A stretch of 64,000 nt of DNA from positions 1,550,001 through 1,614,000 of the forward strand of contig NZ_CP026115.2 of NCBI RefSeq assembly GCF_009883635.2. The letters run 5' to 3'. Under the pieces are notes generated by a model. It did no database searches. It saw only the letters and a program-made list of their open reading frames with translations, and was not told the origin of the DNA. The stretch is from Pseudomonas putida (lineage in GTDB: Bacteria > Pseudomonadota > Gammaproteobacteria > Pseudomonadales > Pseudomonadaceae). Every line of letters begins with the position of its first letter. Position 1 is the stretch's first letter. Of the stretch, positions 26,947 to 36,650 are shown in pieces. Position numbers and translations under genes: made by a program.

Positions 26947-27738
26947 TCAGTGCAGCTCGAAGGTATCGGCATCCAGGTTGGCCGGGAACTTGGTGCGGTA
27001 CGCAGCCAGCTCCGCCGCGCTCAACACCGCGGTGAAAACCCCGTCCGCCTCCCCTGCACTGAGCAGGCTTTCACCCTGGAAGTCCAGCACCTGGCTGTCC
27101 CCTGAGTAGGCAAAGCCCTTGCCGTCCGTCCCCACCCGGTTCACCGCCGCCACGTAGCACAAGTTCTCGATACCCCGCGCCGGCAACAGGCGGTTCCAGT
27201 GCTGGCGGCGCGCCGCCGGCCAGTTGGCGGTATACAGCAGCAGGTCGGTGTCCTGGGCGTCGCAGCTCCACACCGGGAAGCGCAGGTCGTAGCAGATCAG
27301 CGGGCGCACCCGCCAACCCTTGACCTCGAACTGCACCTGGCGCTCACCCGGGGTGTAGTGCTTGTGCTCGCCCGCCATGCGGAACAGGTGACGCTTGTCG
27401 TAATGCAGGATCTCGCCGTCAGGCCGCGCCCACAGCAAGCGGTTACGGTGGCTGCCGTCAGCGGCCTGGATGATCACGCTGCCGGTAATCACCGCGTCGA
27501 TGCGCTTGGCCTGGGCCTTGAGCCATTTGTAGGTCGGGCCGTTCTCGGGCTCGCAGAGGGTTTCCGACTGCATGGAAAAACCCGTGGTGAACATCTCTGG
27601 CAGAACCACCAGGTCGCTACCGCGCGCCTGCTCCAGCAGCACCTCGAAATGCGCGTAGTTGGCCTCACGGTCATGCCAGGCCAGGGTGGTCTGGACCAGG
27701 GCGACTTTCAGGTTGGGCAGTGCACTCAGATCGCGCAT
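26947..27738 (-). CDS. Omega-amidase, nitrilase superfamily (YafV/Nit2-like)
   Basis: A 263-aa carbon-nitrogen hydrolase. The catalytic triad is E48 (VVLPEMFTTGF), K115 (LHYDKRHLFR) and C149 (PLICYDLRFP). The product is probably 2-oxoglutarate (or 2-oxosuccinate) from the corresponding omega-amide. It overlaps the end of the aminotransferase gene by 13 bp, so the two are co-expressed. In other bacteria the pair carries out the glutamine transaminase/omega-amidase route that salvages methionine: the transaminase uses glutamine and makes the amide that this enzyme hydrolyses. That assignment rests on the family and the neighbour. Confidence 0.9.
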   Translation of the reverse strand: MRDLSALPNLKVALVQTTLAWHDREANYAHFEVLLEQARGSDLVVLPEMFTTGFSMQSETLCEPENGPTYKWLKAQAKRIDAVITGSVIIQAADGSHRNRLLWARPDGEILHYDKRHLFRMAGEHKHYTPGERQVQFEVKGWRVRPLICYDLRFPVWSCDAQDTDLLLYTANWPAARRQHWNRLLPARGIENLCYVAAVNRVGTDGKGFAYSGDSQVLDFQGESLLSAGEADGVFTAVLSAAELAAYRTKFPANLDADTFELH

Positions 27739-28874
27739 AGTTTTTCCGCTGCCTGACGCAGCGTCTCCTCACGTTTGGCAAAGCACAGGCGCACCAGGCG
27801 TTGCTCGGGGATGGGTTGCTGGTAGAACACCGACACTGGAATGGTCGCTACGCCATGCTCACGGGTGAGCCAAAGGGCCATGTCGACATCGTTCAGGTCC
27901 GGGCGGATCTGCGAGTAGTCCACCAGTTGGAAATAGGTGCCCGCGGTGCGGGTAAAGCTGAAGCGCGAGCCTTCGAGCAGGTCGCAGAACAGGTCGCGCT
28001 TGGCCTGGTAGAAGGCCGGCAGCTCATCGATGTGCTCTGGGTGCTCGGCCATGAAATCGGCCAATGCACATTGCAGCGGCGTCACGCCACAGAAGTTGAC
28101 GTACTGATGCACCTTGCGCAGTTCGGCGCTCAAGGCCGGCGGTGCGATCACGTAGCCGGTTTTCCAGCCGGTGACGTGGTAGGTCTTGCCAAACGAGCTG
28201 ATGACGAACGCCCGCGAGTACAGCTGCTCGTGGGCCAGCACGCTGGCATGGCGCACGCCGTCGTAGACCAGGTGTTCGTAGACTTCGTCGCTGATCAGGT
28301 AGATATCGCGATCGGCGATAAGCCGGGCCAGCTGGTCGAGGTCTTCACGGCTGATCAGCGCGCCGCTGGGGTTATGCGGCGAGTTGAGAATGACCATGCG
28401 CGTGCTTGGGCTCAAGGCATCGCTGAACTTCTGCCAGTCGATGCGGAAGTCGCCGTCGCTCAGTTGCACATGCACACAGCGCCCGCCCGCCAGTTCCACG
28501 GAGGGCTCGTAGCTGTCGTAGCAGGGATCGAAGACGATCACCTCGTCACCGGCGTGGATCACTGCCTGGATGGCGCAGAATATCGCCTCCGTCGCGCCCG
28601 GGGTGATGGTCACCTCCTGATCGGCATCCACCTGTGCGCCATACAACCGCGCGACCTTGGCCGCTACTTGCTGGCGCAGGGCTGGCAGGCCGGTCATCGG
28701 CGAGTACTGGTTATGCCCGGCGGCCACGTGCCGGCCGACTGCATCGAGCAGCGCCTGCGGGCCGTTGAAGTCGGGGAAACCCTGGGACAGGTTGAGCGCG
28801 CCGGTCTGAACGGCGAGCTGGGACATGGTGGTGAAGATGGTCGTGCCGACATTCGGCAGTTTGCTGCGGATCAT
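27726..28874 (-). CDS. Methionine/glutamine aminotransferase (YbdL-like)
   Basis: A 382-aa class I/II PLP aminotransferase. The PLP lysine is K230 in ISSFGKTYHVTGWKTGYV. The Asn and Tyr contacts are in LNSPHNPSGALIS and ISDEVYEHLVY. It belongs to the YbdL/KAT II branch that prefers methionine, glutamine and aromatic residues. The ATG at 28874 is preceded by GAGGG. It is followed by the omega-amidase gene, which overlaps by 13 bp. Together they probably regenerate methionine from 4-methylthio-2-oxobutanoate. Confidence 0.9.
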   Translation of the reverse strand: MIRSKLPNVGTTIFTTMSQLAVQTGALNLSQGFPDFNGPQALLDAVGRHVAAGHNQYSPMTGLPALRQQVAAKVARLYGAQVDADQEVTITPGATEAIFCAIQAVIHAGDEVIVFDPCYDSYEPSVELAGGRCVHVQLSDGDFRIDWQKFSDALSPSTRMVILNSPHNPSGALISREDLDQLARLIADRDIYLISDEVYEHLVYDGVRHASVLAHEQLYSRAFVISSFGKTYHVTGWKTGYVIAPPALSAELRKVHQYVNFCGVTPLQCALADFMAEHPEHIDELPAFYQAKRDLFCDLLEGSRFSFTRTAGTYFQLVDYSQIRPDLNDVDMALWLTREHGVATIPVSVFYQQPIPEQRLVRLCFAKREETLRQAAEKLCAI

Positions 28875-28987
28875 GGAGCCCTCTTTCCTGGGGTGTATCC
28901 GGCACGGGGGTGGAGTCCGAGCATAGCGGATCGAGCGGTCAGGAAAAAGGTTGAAACAATAGGGGATTGCGCTGAATCAAAGTGCCC

Positions 28988-29009
28988 CTTCGCGGGCGAG
29001 CCCGCGAAG
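28988..29009 (-). terminator. REP-like hairpin after der
   Basis: CTTCGCGGG (28988-28996), CGAG loop, CCCGCGAAG (29001-29009), 15 bp after the der stop on the minus strand. It is half a REP core and probably acts as the operon terminator. Confidence 0.6.
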
Positions 29010-29024
29010 AAGCAGAAGCTGGAA

Positions 29025-30488
29025 TCAGCGCTTGTCGCGACGCTTCTTCTCGGCCTTCTTGTGGTGCGACATCAGGCGGCGTTTCTTGTTGACCTGGCGA
29101 TCGGTGAGGGTGTTCTTCTTGCCCTCGTACGGGTTTTCACCGCCCTTGTACTCGATGCGGATCGGCGTACCGACCAGCTTCAGCACACGGCGGTAGGTGT
29201 TTTCCAGGTAACGCGAGTAGGACTTCGGAATCTTCTCGGTCTGGTTGCCGTGGATCACGATCAGCGGCGGGTTGGCGCCACCGAGGTGGGCATAGCGCAG
29301 CTTGATGCGGCGACCGTTGACCAGCGGTGGCTGGTGCTCGCTCACGGCATCTTCGAGGATCTGCGTCAGGCGGCTGGTCGGCCAGCGGGTGACCGCCGAC
29401 TTGAACGCAGCCTGTACCGACTTGTACAGGTGGCCGACGCCAGTGCCGTGCAGGGCCGAGATGAAGTGGATGTCGGCGAAGTCGACGAAGAACAGCCGGC
29501 GCTCCAGCTCGGTCTTCACGTAGTCGCGCTCGCCCGACTCCATGCCATCCCACTTGTTCAGGGCGATGACGATGGCGCGGCCGGCTTCCAGGGCGAAGCC
29601 CAGCAGGTTGAGGTCATGGTCGACCACACCTTCGCGGGCATCCATGACGAAGATCACCACGTTGGCGTCCTTGATCGCCTGCAGGGTCTTCACCACCGAG
29701 AACTTTTCGACTTCCTCGTGGATCTTGCCGCGCTTGCGCACACCGGCGGTGTCGATGAACGTGTACTTCTCATCATCCCGCTCGAACGGGATGTAGATAC
29801 TGTCGCGGGTAGTGCCCGGCTGGTCGTATACCACCACACGCTCTTCGCCGAGCATGCGGTTGACCAGGGTCGACTTGCCCACGTTCGGGCGGCCGATGAT
29901 GGCGATCTTGATGCCATCTTTCTCGCTCGGGCCGGGGATGCGAACCGCTTCCTCGCCTTCGGCGACTTCCTGGTCCAGAGCTTCTTCCTCGGCGTCACGA
30001 GGAATATGGCCGAGTACGCTTTCCATCAGCGCATTGATGCCACGGCCCTGGGAGCCGGCCACCGGAATGGCGTTGCCCATGCCCAGCGGCGAGAACTCGG
30101 CGCGGGCGACATCGGCGTCAATGTTGTCGATCTTGTTGGCCACCAGGATGGCCGACTTGTTGCGCTTGCGCAGGTGCTCGGCAATCATCTGGTCGGCGGC
30201 GGTCATGCCGGCGCGGGCGTCGACCAGGAACAGCACGTAGTCGGCTTCTTCGATGGCCATGAGCGACTGCTCGGCCATCTTCTCGTCCATGCCCACTTCG
30301 TCACCAGTGATACCACCGGTGTCGATGAGGATGAAGGAACGACCCTGCCAGGTGGCATCACCGTATTGACGGTCACGGGTCAGGCCCGACAAGTCACCGA
30401 CGATGGCATCGCGGGTCTTGGTCAGGCGGTTGAACATGGTGGATTTGCCGACGTTCGGGCGGCCCACCAGGGCGATTACGGGAACCAT
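29025..30488 (-). CDS. der: Ribosome biogenesis GTPase Der (EngA)
   Basis: A 487-aa essential GTPase for 50S subunit assembly. It has two G domains in tandem, each with GRPNVGKS (residues 8-15 and again near 200), DTGG or DTAGVRKRG switch motifs, and NKID / NKWD specificity motifs. A KH-like domain follows, ending in a basic tail ([13 protein letters not shown]). Start at the ATG at 30488 ([16 protein letters not shown]); the upstream in-frame ATG would add four residues. Last gene of a long minus-strand block. A hairpin separates it from bamB. Confidence 0.97.
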   Translation of the reverse strand: MVPVIALVGRPNVGKSTMFNRLTKTRDAIVGDLSGLTRDRQYGDATWQGRSFILIDTGGITGDEVGMDEKMAEQSLMAIEEADYVLFLVDARAGMTAADQMIAEHLRKRNKSAILVANKIDNIDADVARAEFSPLGMGNAIPVAGSQGRGINALMESVLGHIPRDAEEEALDQEVAEGEEAVRIPGPSEKDGIKIAIIGRPNVGKSTLVNRMLGEERVVVYDQPGTTRDSIYIPFERDDEKYTFIDTAGVRKRGKIHEEVEKFSVVKTLQAIKDANVVIFVMDAREGVVDHDLNLLGFALEAGRAIVIALNKWDGMESGERDYVKTELERRLFFVDFADIHFISALHGTGVGHLYKSVQAAFKSAVTRWPTSRLTQILEDAVSEHQPPLVNGRRIKLRYAHLGGANPPLIVIHGNQTEKIPKSYSRYLENTYRRVLKLVGTPIRIEYKGGENPYEGKKNTLTDRQVNKKRRLMSHHKKAEKKRRDKR

Positions 30489-30523
30489 GCGGCTCTCCAC
30501 TCTTGAATTCTTGAAAATGCAAA

Positions 30524-30544
30524 GGCCGCTGCAAGGCAGCGGCC
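30524..30544 (-). terminator. Intercistronic hairpin between bamB and der
   Basis: GGCCGCTGC (30524-30532), AAG loop and GCAGCGGCC (30536-30544), followed on the minus strand by TTTGCATTTTC. A possible partial terminator or RNA stability element between bamB and der. A second stem (GCGGCGT/ACGCCGC, 30553-30571) lies just upstream of it. Confidence 0.6.
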
Positions 30545-30605
30545 GGAGTTCGGGCGGCGTGTCCTACGCCGCAGCCTGAAGCCCGCCAAGGCTTCAAGCA
30601 TAGCT

Positions 30606-31748
30606 TCAGCGGATGGTCAGTGCCTCGAGCTTGCCGCTGTTGCCGAAGACGTAGATGGTGTCGCCGACCACGAGTGGGCGGGCGCGCAGGCCATCGCTGT
30701 CGATACGCTCACGGCCGACGAAGCGGCCATCGACCTGGCTCAGCAGGTGCAGGTAACCCTCGAAGTCCCCCACAGCTACGTAGCTGGAGAAAACTTCTGG
30801 CGCACTCAGCTGACGGCGGGCCATCGAATCGTTGGTCCACAGCGCGCTGGAAGAGCGCTCGTCGACACTTTCAACGGTACCGGTGGCTTCGCTGACATAG
30901 ACGTTGCCGTAGCCCTGGGCGACACCCACGTAGCTGGAGGCATCGCGCTGCCAGAGCACGCGGCCGCTTTCCAGGTCCAGGCCCGCTACGCGGCCCTGGT
31001 AGGTGCTGACGTACAGGGTACCACCGGACAGCAGCAGGCCGCCGTCGATGTCGACCACGCGGTCCAGCTCGGAACGGCCCTGCGGGATCGCCACGCGGCT
31101 CTCCCACACTGGCACGCCGTTGTTGATGTCCACCGCTACCACCTTGCCGGTGGACAGGCCGGCGACGGCCAGACGGTTGGTGGCGATTGGCGCGCCCGTA
31201 CCACGCAGGGTCAGCACGGCCGGGGTGCTTTCATAGATCCAGCGACGGTCGCCGGTAGCGGCGTCCAGGCCGATCAGGCGATCATCCTGGGTCTGCACGA
31301 CGACGACGTCACCATTGTTGGCTGGCGGAGCCAGCACTTCACTGGTAACACGCGAACGCCAGCGTTCTTCACCAGTGCTGGAGTCCAGGGCGATGACTTC
31401 ACCCTTGAGTGTGCCGAGCATGACCAGGCCGTAGCCCACGCCGACTGCGCCGGATACCGGCAGCTCGAGGTCTTTCTTCCACACCACGTCACCGGTGATG
31501 CGGTCGAGGGCGAAGACTTCGCCGTTGACGTCGGAGGCGTAGATACGGTCGTTCTCGATCGCCGGAACCAGGGTGTTGTAGGTTTCACCCTGGCCGTCAC
31601 CGATCGAACGGCTCCACTGCTTCTTCAGCACCACTTCTTCGGTGAACTTGGTCAGTTCGGCCGGTGGCAGTTCCTTCTTGCTGTTGCTGCTGCAACCTGC
31701 GGCCAGCACGGCCAGGGTCAGCACTGCTGCTTGTTTCCAACCGATCAC
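30606..31748 (-). CDS. bamB: Outer membrane assembly lipoprotein BamB
   Basis: A 380-aa lipoprotein of the BAM complex that inserts beta-barrels into the outer membrane. The signal peptide ends in a lipobox with Cys at residue 19 (LAVLAAGCSSN). The rest is an eight-bladed beta-propeller of PQQ-like repeats (YASDVNGEVFALDRITGDVVW, LIGLDAATGDRRWIY, VAGLDLESGRVLWQR). It starts directly after the YfgM stop with no gap, so the pair is co-translated. Length and fold match the family. Confidence 0.95.
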   Translation of the reverse strand: MIGWKQAAVLTLAVLAAGCSSNSKKELPPAELTKFTEEVVLKKQWSRSIGDGQGETYNTLVPAIENDRIYASDVNGEVFALDRITGDVVWKKDLELPVSGAVGVGYGLVMLGTLKGEVIALDSSTGEERWRSRVTSEVLAPPANNGDVVVVQTQDDRLIGLDAATGDRRWIYESTPAVLTLRGTGAPIATNRLAVAGLSTGKVVAVDINNGVPVWESRVAIPQGRSELDRVVDIDGGLLLSGGTLYVSTYQGRVAGLDLESGRVLWQRDASSYVGVAQGYGNVYVSEATGTVESVDERSSSALWTNDSMARRQLSAPEVFSSYVAVGDFEGYLHLLSQVDGRFVGRERIDSDGLRARPLVVGDTIYVFGNSGKLEALTIR

Positions 31749-32387
31749 TTACGCGTCCCCTTTGGCCAGGTCATCCAGCTTCAGTTGCAGGCCACCGACC
31801 GCTGCTTCATCAGACAGCGCGGCCTTGGCTTTTTCGTAGGCATTGTGGGCATCGTCGCCGCGACCCAGTTGCACCAGCAGGTCACCCTTCAGTTCTTCGC
31901 GGCTGGCCAGGAAGGCCTTGTCAGCGTCACCGTCGAGCAGCTTGAGAGCCTCTTCGGCTTTGTTCTGGGCGGCGAGCACGCGCGCCAGGCGCTGGCGCGA
32001 GATTTCGCCCAGGGTGACGTCGGCCGGCTTGTCGAGCACGCTTTTCAGCTCGGCAGCGGCGTCGTCGAGCTTGCCGCTCTCGACCGCGACCTTGGCCACG
32101 AACAGGCTGCCGTACTGGGCGTACGCCGTACCGCCGAACTCGCTCTTGAGCTTGCCGGCCAGTTCCGCAACCTTGGTCGCGTCTGGCTGGCCATTTGGCG
32201 TCAGGCTGGTCTCAAGCAAAGCCTGATACAGCTGCGAGGCACCTTGCGACTGGTTGTTCTGGTACTTGTGCCAGGTATTCCAGCCCAACACCACCACGCC
32301 AGCCAGCAGGGCACCGGTCAGCAGCGGCTTGCCGTTGCGGTTCCACCAGTCCTTGACCCCTGCCAGTTCATCATCGGTACTCGACAC
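31749..32387 (-). CDS. yfgM: YfgM-type tetratricopeptide protein, Sec translocon partner
   Basis: A 212-aa membrane-anchored protein. One helix near the N-terminus (GKPLLTGALLAGVVVLGWNTW) follows the cytoplasmic start DDELAGVKDWWNRNG. The periplasmic part has TPR-like helices (AYAQYGSLFVAKVAVESGKLDDA, LVQLGRGDDAHNAYEKAKA). It is known as an ancillary partner of SecYEG and of the PpiD chaperone. The start is GTG at 32387, with a perfect AAGGAG upstream (32395-32400). It lies between hisS and bamB with minimal gaps. Confidence 0.92.
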   Translation of the reverse strand: MSSTDDELAGVKDWWNRNGKPLLTGALLAGVVVLGWNTWHKYQNNQSQGASQLYQALLETSLTPNGQPDATKVAELAGKLKSEFGGTAYAQYGSLFVAKVAVESGKLDDAAAELKSVLDKPADVTLGEISRQRLARVLAAQNKAEEALKLLDGDADKAFLASREELKGDLLVQLGRGDDAHNAYEKAKAALSDEAAVGGLQLKLDDLAKGDA

Positions 32388-32426
32388 CCCAATACTCCTT
32401 TTCGCCTATTCGCTTGTTGAACCGCG

Positions 32427-33716
32427 TTACGCCTTAGCGATCGCGGTTTCCAGGTGCTCAGCCAGAGCATCCCAGGCAATGTTCTGTTGTTCGCCCTGAC
32501 CACGCAGGGGCTTCAAGCCGATTTCTTGCTTGGCCAGTTCGTCGTCGCCGAGGATCAGGGCGAACAGTGCGCCGCTCTTGTCGGCTTTCTTGAACTGGCT
32601 CTTGAAGCTGCCACCCCCGGCGTTGACCGCCAGGCGCAGGCCCGGCAAGCGATCGCGCAGGCCTTCGGACAGGCGCAGGCCAGCCAGTTCCGCCTGCTCG
32701 CCGAAGGCGCACAGGTAGACGTCGATGGTGCGGTTGATCGACTCGGGGACCTTGCCGAGGGTTTCCAGCAGCAGGATCAGGCGCTCGATGCCCATGGCGA
32801 AACCAACGCCCGTGGTCGGCTTGCCGCCCATCTGCTCGACCAGGCCGTCGTAACGGCCACCGGCACAGACGGTGCCCTGGGCGCCGAGCTTGTCGGTGAC
32901 CCACTCGAACACGGTCTTGCTGTAGTAGTCCAGGCCGCGTACCAGCTTGGTGTTGATCACGAACGGGATGCCAGCGGCATCGAGACGTGCCTTGAGGCCC
33001 TCGAAGTGCACGCGGGAATCGTCGTCCAGGTAGTCTTCCAGCTTCGGCGCGCCGACCAGCACCGCCTGGGTGCCCTGATCCTTGCTGTCGAGGATGCGCA
33101 GCGGGTTGCTCTTGAGGCGGCGCTGGCTGTCTTCGTCGAGCTGCTCCAGGCGCGCCGAGAGGAACTCGACCAGCGCGTCACGGTAGCGGGCACGGGCTTC
33201 ACTGGTACCCAGGCTGTTGAGCTCCAGCTTGACCGCGTCCTGGATACCCAGCAGGCCCCACAGGCGCCAGGTCAGCATGATCAGCTCGGCGTCGATATCT
33301 GGACCGTCCAGGTTGAACACTTCCACACCGATCTGGTGGAACTGGCGATAGCGGCCCTTCTGTGGGCGCTCGTGACGGAACATCTGGCCGATGTACCAGA
33401 GCTTCTGCACCTGGCCGTTGCCGGTAATGCCATGCTCCAGCACAGCGCGCACGCAGGCTGCAGTGCCTTCGGGGCGCAGGGTGAGCGAATCGCCGTTGCG
33501 GTCCTCGAAGGTGTACATCTCTTTTTCGACGATGTCGGTCACTTCACCGATGGAGCGCTTGAACAGCTCGGTGAACTCGACGATCGGCGTGCGGATCTGG
33601 CTGTACCCGTAGGTGTCCAGCAGGCCGGCAACGGTGCCTTCGAAGTAGCGCCAGAGCGGCGACTGCTCTGGCAGGATGTCGTTCATGCCACGGATGGCTT
33701 GCAGCGATTTGCTCAC
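32427..33716 (-). CDS. hisS: Histidyl-tRNA synthetase
   Basis: A 429-aa class II synthetase that charges tRNA-His. Motif 2 is visible ([21 protein letters not shown]) and the histidine-specific segments [15 protein letters not shown] and [13 protein letters not shown]. The C-terminal anticodon-binding domain covers about residues 330-425. Full length and normal. In the conserved block with ispG upstream and yfgM downstream. Confidence 0.97.
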   Translation of the reverse strand: MSKSLQAIRGMNDILPEQSPLWRYFEGTVAGLLDTYGYSQIRTPIVEFTELFKRSIGEVTDIVEKEMYTFEDRNGDSLTLRPEGTAACVRAVLEHGITGNGQVQKLWYIGQMFRHERPQKGRYRQFHQIGVEVFNLDGPDIDAELIMLTWRLWGLLGIQDAVKLELNSLGTSEARARYRDALVEFLSARLEQLDEDSQRRLKSNPLRILDSKDQGTQAVLVGAPKLEDYLDDDSRVHFEGLKARLDAAGIPFVINTKLVRGLDYYSKTVFEWVTDKLGAQGTVCAGGRYDGLVEQMGGKPTTGVGFAMGIERLILLLETLGKVPESINRTIDVYLCAFGEQAELAGLRLSEGLRDRLPGLRLAVNAGGGSFKSQFKKADKSGALFALILGDDELAKQEIGLKPLRGQGEQQNIAWDALAEHLETAIAKA

Positions 33717-33740
33717 GAAAAGTCCTTACGAATCTGTGTG

Positions 33741-34850
33741 TCAGCTGCGGGCGATCAGCGCCGCGTCAGCCTCGACCTTTTCGGCCGCTTTCTGGCGGAT
33801 GAGCTTCTCCAGCTCATCGACCAGGTTGTCATTGGTCAGCTTCTGCGCCGGCTTGCCGTCGATGTAGACCAGGTTCGGCGTACCACCGGTCAGCCCCACG
33901 TGGGATTCCTTGGCTTCGCCAGGGCCGTTGACCACGCAACCGATCACCGCCACGTCCAGCGGCACCAGCAGGTCTTCCAGGCGCCCTTCCAGCTCGTTCA
34001 TGGTCTTGACCACATCGAAGTTCTGCCGCGAGCAGCTCGGGCAGGCGATGAAGTTGATGCCACGCGAACGCAGGTGCAGCGACTTGAGGATGTCGTAGCC
34101 GACCTTCACTTCCTCGACCGGGTCGGCCGCCAGCGAGATACGGATGGTATCGCCGATGCCTTCGGCCAGCAGCATACCGAGGCCGACGGCGGATTTCACC
34201 GTCCCCGAGCGCAGGCCACCGGCTTCGGTGATCCCTAGGTGCAGCGGCTGGATGATCTGCTTGGCCAGCAGGCGGTAGGCTTCCACCGCCATGAACACGT
34301 CGGAGGCCTTGACGCTGACCTTGAAGTCCTGGAAGTCCAGGCGGTCGAGGTGCTCGACGTGACGCAGGGCCGACTCGACCAGCGCGGCCGGGGTCGGCTC
34401 GCCGTACTTCTTCTGCAGGTCCTTTTCCAGGGAGCCGGCGTTGACGCCGATGCGGATCGGGATACCGCGGTCGCGGGCAGCGTCGACCACCGCGCGCACA
34501 CGGTCTTCACGGCCGATGTTGCCCGGGTTGATACGCAGACAATCGACGCCAAGCTCGGCCACGCGCAGGGCGATCTTGTAGTCGAAATGGATATCGGCAA
34601 CCAGCGGCACGCTGACCAGCTGCTTGATCTTGCCGAACGCCTCGGCGGCGTCCATGTCCGGTACCGAGACGCGGACGATGTCGACGCCGGCATCGACCAG
34701 GCGCTGGATTTGCGCCACGGTGGCCATGACATCGTTGGTGTCGGTGTTGGTCATGCTTTGCACCGCGATGGGGGCATCACCACCCACCGGCACATTGCCG
34801 ACCCAGATTTTGCGGGATTCGCGACGTTTGATCGGAGATTCGCCGTGCAT
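33741..34850 (-). CDS. ispG: 4-hydroxy-3-methylbut-2-en-1-yl diphosphate synthase
   Basis: A 369-aa [4Fe-4S] enzyme of the MEP isoprenoid pathway. The TIM-barrel region (about 1-260) is followed by the cluster domain, where the conserved cysteines are in [15 protein letters not shown] and [13 protein letters not shown] glutamate in that last motif is also a ligand. It depends on the Fe-S assembly genes a few kilobases away. 24 bp separate it from hisS and 3 bp from rodZ, so it is in the same operon. Confidence 0.97.
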   Translation of the reverse strand: MHGESPIKRRESRKIWVGNVPVGGDAPIAVQSMTNTDTNDVMATVAQIQRLVDAGVDIVRVSVPDMDAAEAFGKIKQLVSVPLVADIHFDYKIALRVAELGVDCLRINPGNIGREDRVRAVVDAARDRGIPIRIGVNAGSLEKDLQKKYGEPTPAALVESALRHVEHLDRLDFQDFKVSVKASDVFMAVEAYRLLAKQIIQPLHLGITEAGGLRSGTVKSAVGLGMLLAEGIGDTIRISLAADPVEEVKVGYDILKSLHLRSRGINFIACPSCSRQNFDVVKTMNELEGRLEDLLVPLDVAVIGCVVNGPGEAKESHVGLTGGTPNLVYIDGKPAQKLTNDNLVDELEKLIRQKAAEKVEADAALIARS

Positions 34851-34853
34851 GAC

Positions 34854-35879
34854 TTACTGTCCCAACTTCAGGCGAGCAGTCTCGCCACTGGTGAACGGGG
34901 CAACATCGACGGCCTGGCCGTTGTAGCTGACCTGGGCGCCACGGGCAAAGCCCAGGCGGACCGCGAACGGCGGCTTGCCGGTCAGCTCGAGGTTGTCCCC
35001 CTTGCGCTTGATGGCGCTGAACAGCACCTTGCCGTTGCCATCGGACACCTGGGTCCAGCAATCGGCGGTGAACTGGATTGCAACCTTGGCACTGCCGGCC
35101 GGCACGGCCGCAGGGGCGACAGGCTCGGCGGCAGCGACAGCCGGCACGCTGGCAACAGGCGCTACTGGCGCTACTGGAGCCGCAGGGGCCGGGGCTGGTG
35201 CGACAGCATGGGCCGGTGCCTGCTGAACCGGAGCGGGAACGGCTGCTGGAGCAGGTGCCGTAGTGGCCGGAGCGGCTTCACTGGTAGTTTCAGCTGTGGC
35301 TTCGGCAGAGGCCTGTTCCAGCGGCAGCGGTGCGCTCTCAGGTTGCTGGCCCGCCGTCACGGCTTGGTCTTCAGGCTCGTCCAGCGGGTGAATCTGGGTG
35401 GTGCCGTCAGCACTTTCGACTTCCACGTGCTCCAGCGCCATCTTGGCCAGGTCCTTGCCTTTCATGCTGCCCTGGTCCTGCCACCAGATGAAGCTGCCAC
35501 CGACCACCGCGACCAGCAGCAACAAGGTGACACCGCGCATGATGTTGTGCGACAGGCGCACCGGCTCTTCGATACGCCCCAGGGAATGCACTTCACTGCC
35601 CTTGGCGTGGGTGCCGGTGTACTGGTCGAAGGCCTCGACCAGCGGTGCCTGGTCCATGTCCATCAATTTGGCATAGGCGCGGATGTAACCACGGGCGAAG
35701 GTATGCCCAGGCAGCTTGTCGAAGGCGCCGGTTTCCAAGTGGTTCAGCGAACTTACGGTGAGGTTGAGCTTGCGAGCCACCTCGGCTTGCGACCACTCCC
35801 GTTTCTCGCGGGCCTGGCGCAACAGGTCACCGGGGTTCTGGCCAGTCGCTGCTGCTACTTCGGGATGCGCGGCTTTCAT
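34854..35879 (-). CDS. rodZ: Cell shape regulator RodZ
   Basis: A 341-aa bitopic protein linking MreB to the cell envelope. The N-terminal helix-turn-helix domain (REKREWSQAEVARKLNLTVSSLNHLETG) is cytoplasmic, followed by one membrane helix (GVTLLLLVAVVGGSFIWW). A low-complexity Ala/Pro linker spans about 165-250. The C-terminal DUF4115 beta domain is about 260-341 (VAIQFTADCWTQVSDGNGKVLF). The start overlaps the pilF stop by ATGA. Confidence 0.95.
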   Translation of the reverse strand: MKAAHPEVAAATGQNPGDLLRQAREKREWSQAEVARKLNLTVSSLNHLETGAFDKLPGHTFARGYIRAYAKLMDMDQAPLVEAFDQYTGTHAKGSEVHSLGRIEEPVRLSHNIMRGVTLLLLVAVVGGSFIWWQDQGSMKGKDLAKMALEHVEVESADGTTQIHPLDEPEDQAVTAGQQPESAPLPLEQASAEATAETTSEAAPATTAPAPAAVPAPVQQAPAHAVAPAPAPAAPVAPVAPVASVPAVAAAEPVAPAAVPAGSAKVAIQFTADCWTQVSDGNGKVLFSAIKRKGDNLELTGKPPFAVRLGFARGAQVSYNGQAVDVAPFTSGETARLKLGQ

Positions 35880-36637
35880 CGTTGCTCCGACAGGTATTGC
35901 TGATATTCCGGCGTACCGGGATAAAGTCGTTGTAATTGCTGGCCCAGATCGGCCAGGGTGCCCTGCTCGTCGAACACCCGGGCAAGGCGGCTGCCCAGCA
36001 GAAGGCTACGGGCGCTGTGATCGCTCAACTGGCTGAAACGATCGTAGTAATCCCGGGCCGGCACATAATGCCTGTTTTCGTAGGACAACTCAGCCATTTC
36101 CAGCAACGCTCTGGGCTGGCGTCGATTGAGTTGCAGGGCCTTGGTCAGATACGCGTGTGCCTGGACGCGATCGTCGAGCTCCAGGGCAGTCAGGCCAAGG
36201 TTCTCGTACACCCGCGAACGTTCAGGATACAGGGTATCGGCACTGGCCAGGCGAAACATCTGCTCGGCTTCGGCAAAACGTTGCTGAGCATATAGGAAAC
36301 TGCCGTAGTTGTTGCGAATTCGCGTGTCGTCCGAGCGGGCGGCCAGCGCTTTTTCAAAGTGCGCCTGGGCAAGTGCTGGCTCGCCTTCGGCCTGGAACAC
36401 CAGGGCCAGGGCCGCGTGAGCATCGGCATCCCCGGCATTCAGCGCAAGGGCCTTGCCCAAGGGTGCCTTGGCCTGCTGGGTCAAACCTTGTTGCAAATAA
36501 CCCAGGCCAAGCTGTGTGTAGGCCCGCCCTGCCTCCGTCCGCCCCTGGCGGTTGGCCAGGGGATCGCTCGCGCCGCCCGACACGCAGCCGGCCAGCAGCA
36601 AAAGCGCAAGGATCGACAGCGCGGCGCGCAGGCTCAT
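35876..36637 (-). CDS. pilF: Type IV pilus biogenesis lipoprotein PilF/PilW
   Basis: A 253-aa outer-membrane lipoprotein that helps assemble the PilQ secretin. The signal peptide has a lipobox with Cys at residue 18 (LALLLLAGCVSGG). Six TPR-like units follow (LGLGYLQQGLTQQAKAPLGKAL, HAALALVFQAEGEPALAQAHF, NYGSFLYAQQRFAEAEQMF). The start is the ATG at 36637 (MSLRAALSI). A longer frame runs upstream into rlmN but is not plausible. Located between rlmN and rodZ as in other gamma-proteobacteria. Confidence 0.95.
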   Translation of the reverse strand: MSLRAALSILALLLLAGCVSGGASDPLANRQGRTEAGRAYTQLGLGYLQQGLTQQAKAPLGKALALNAGDADAHAALALVFQAEGEPALAQAHFEKALAARSDDTRIRNNYGSFLYAQQRFAEAEQMFRLASADTLYPERSRVYENLGLTALELDDRVQAHAYLTKALQLNRRQPRALLEMAELSYENRHYVPARDYYDRFSQLSDHSARSLLLGSRLARVFDEQGTLADLGQQLQRLYPGTPEYQQYLSEQR

Positions 36638-36650
36638 GGCAAGGCCGGAC

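Noticed and set aside
27801..30506. A 901-codon open frame antisense to the aminotransferase and der genes
   Set aside because: Long antisense frames are common in GC-rich DNA; this one has no domain likeness and runs opposite two well-supported genes.
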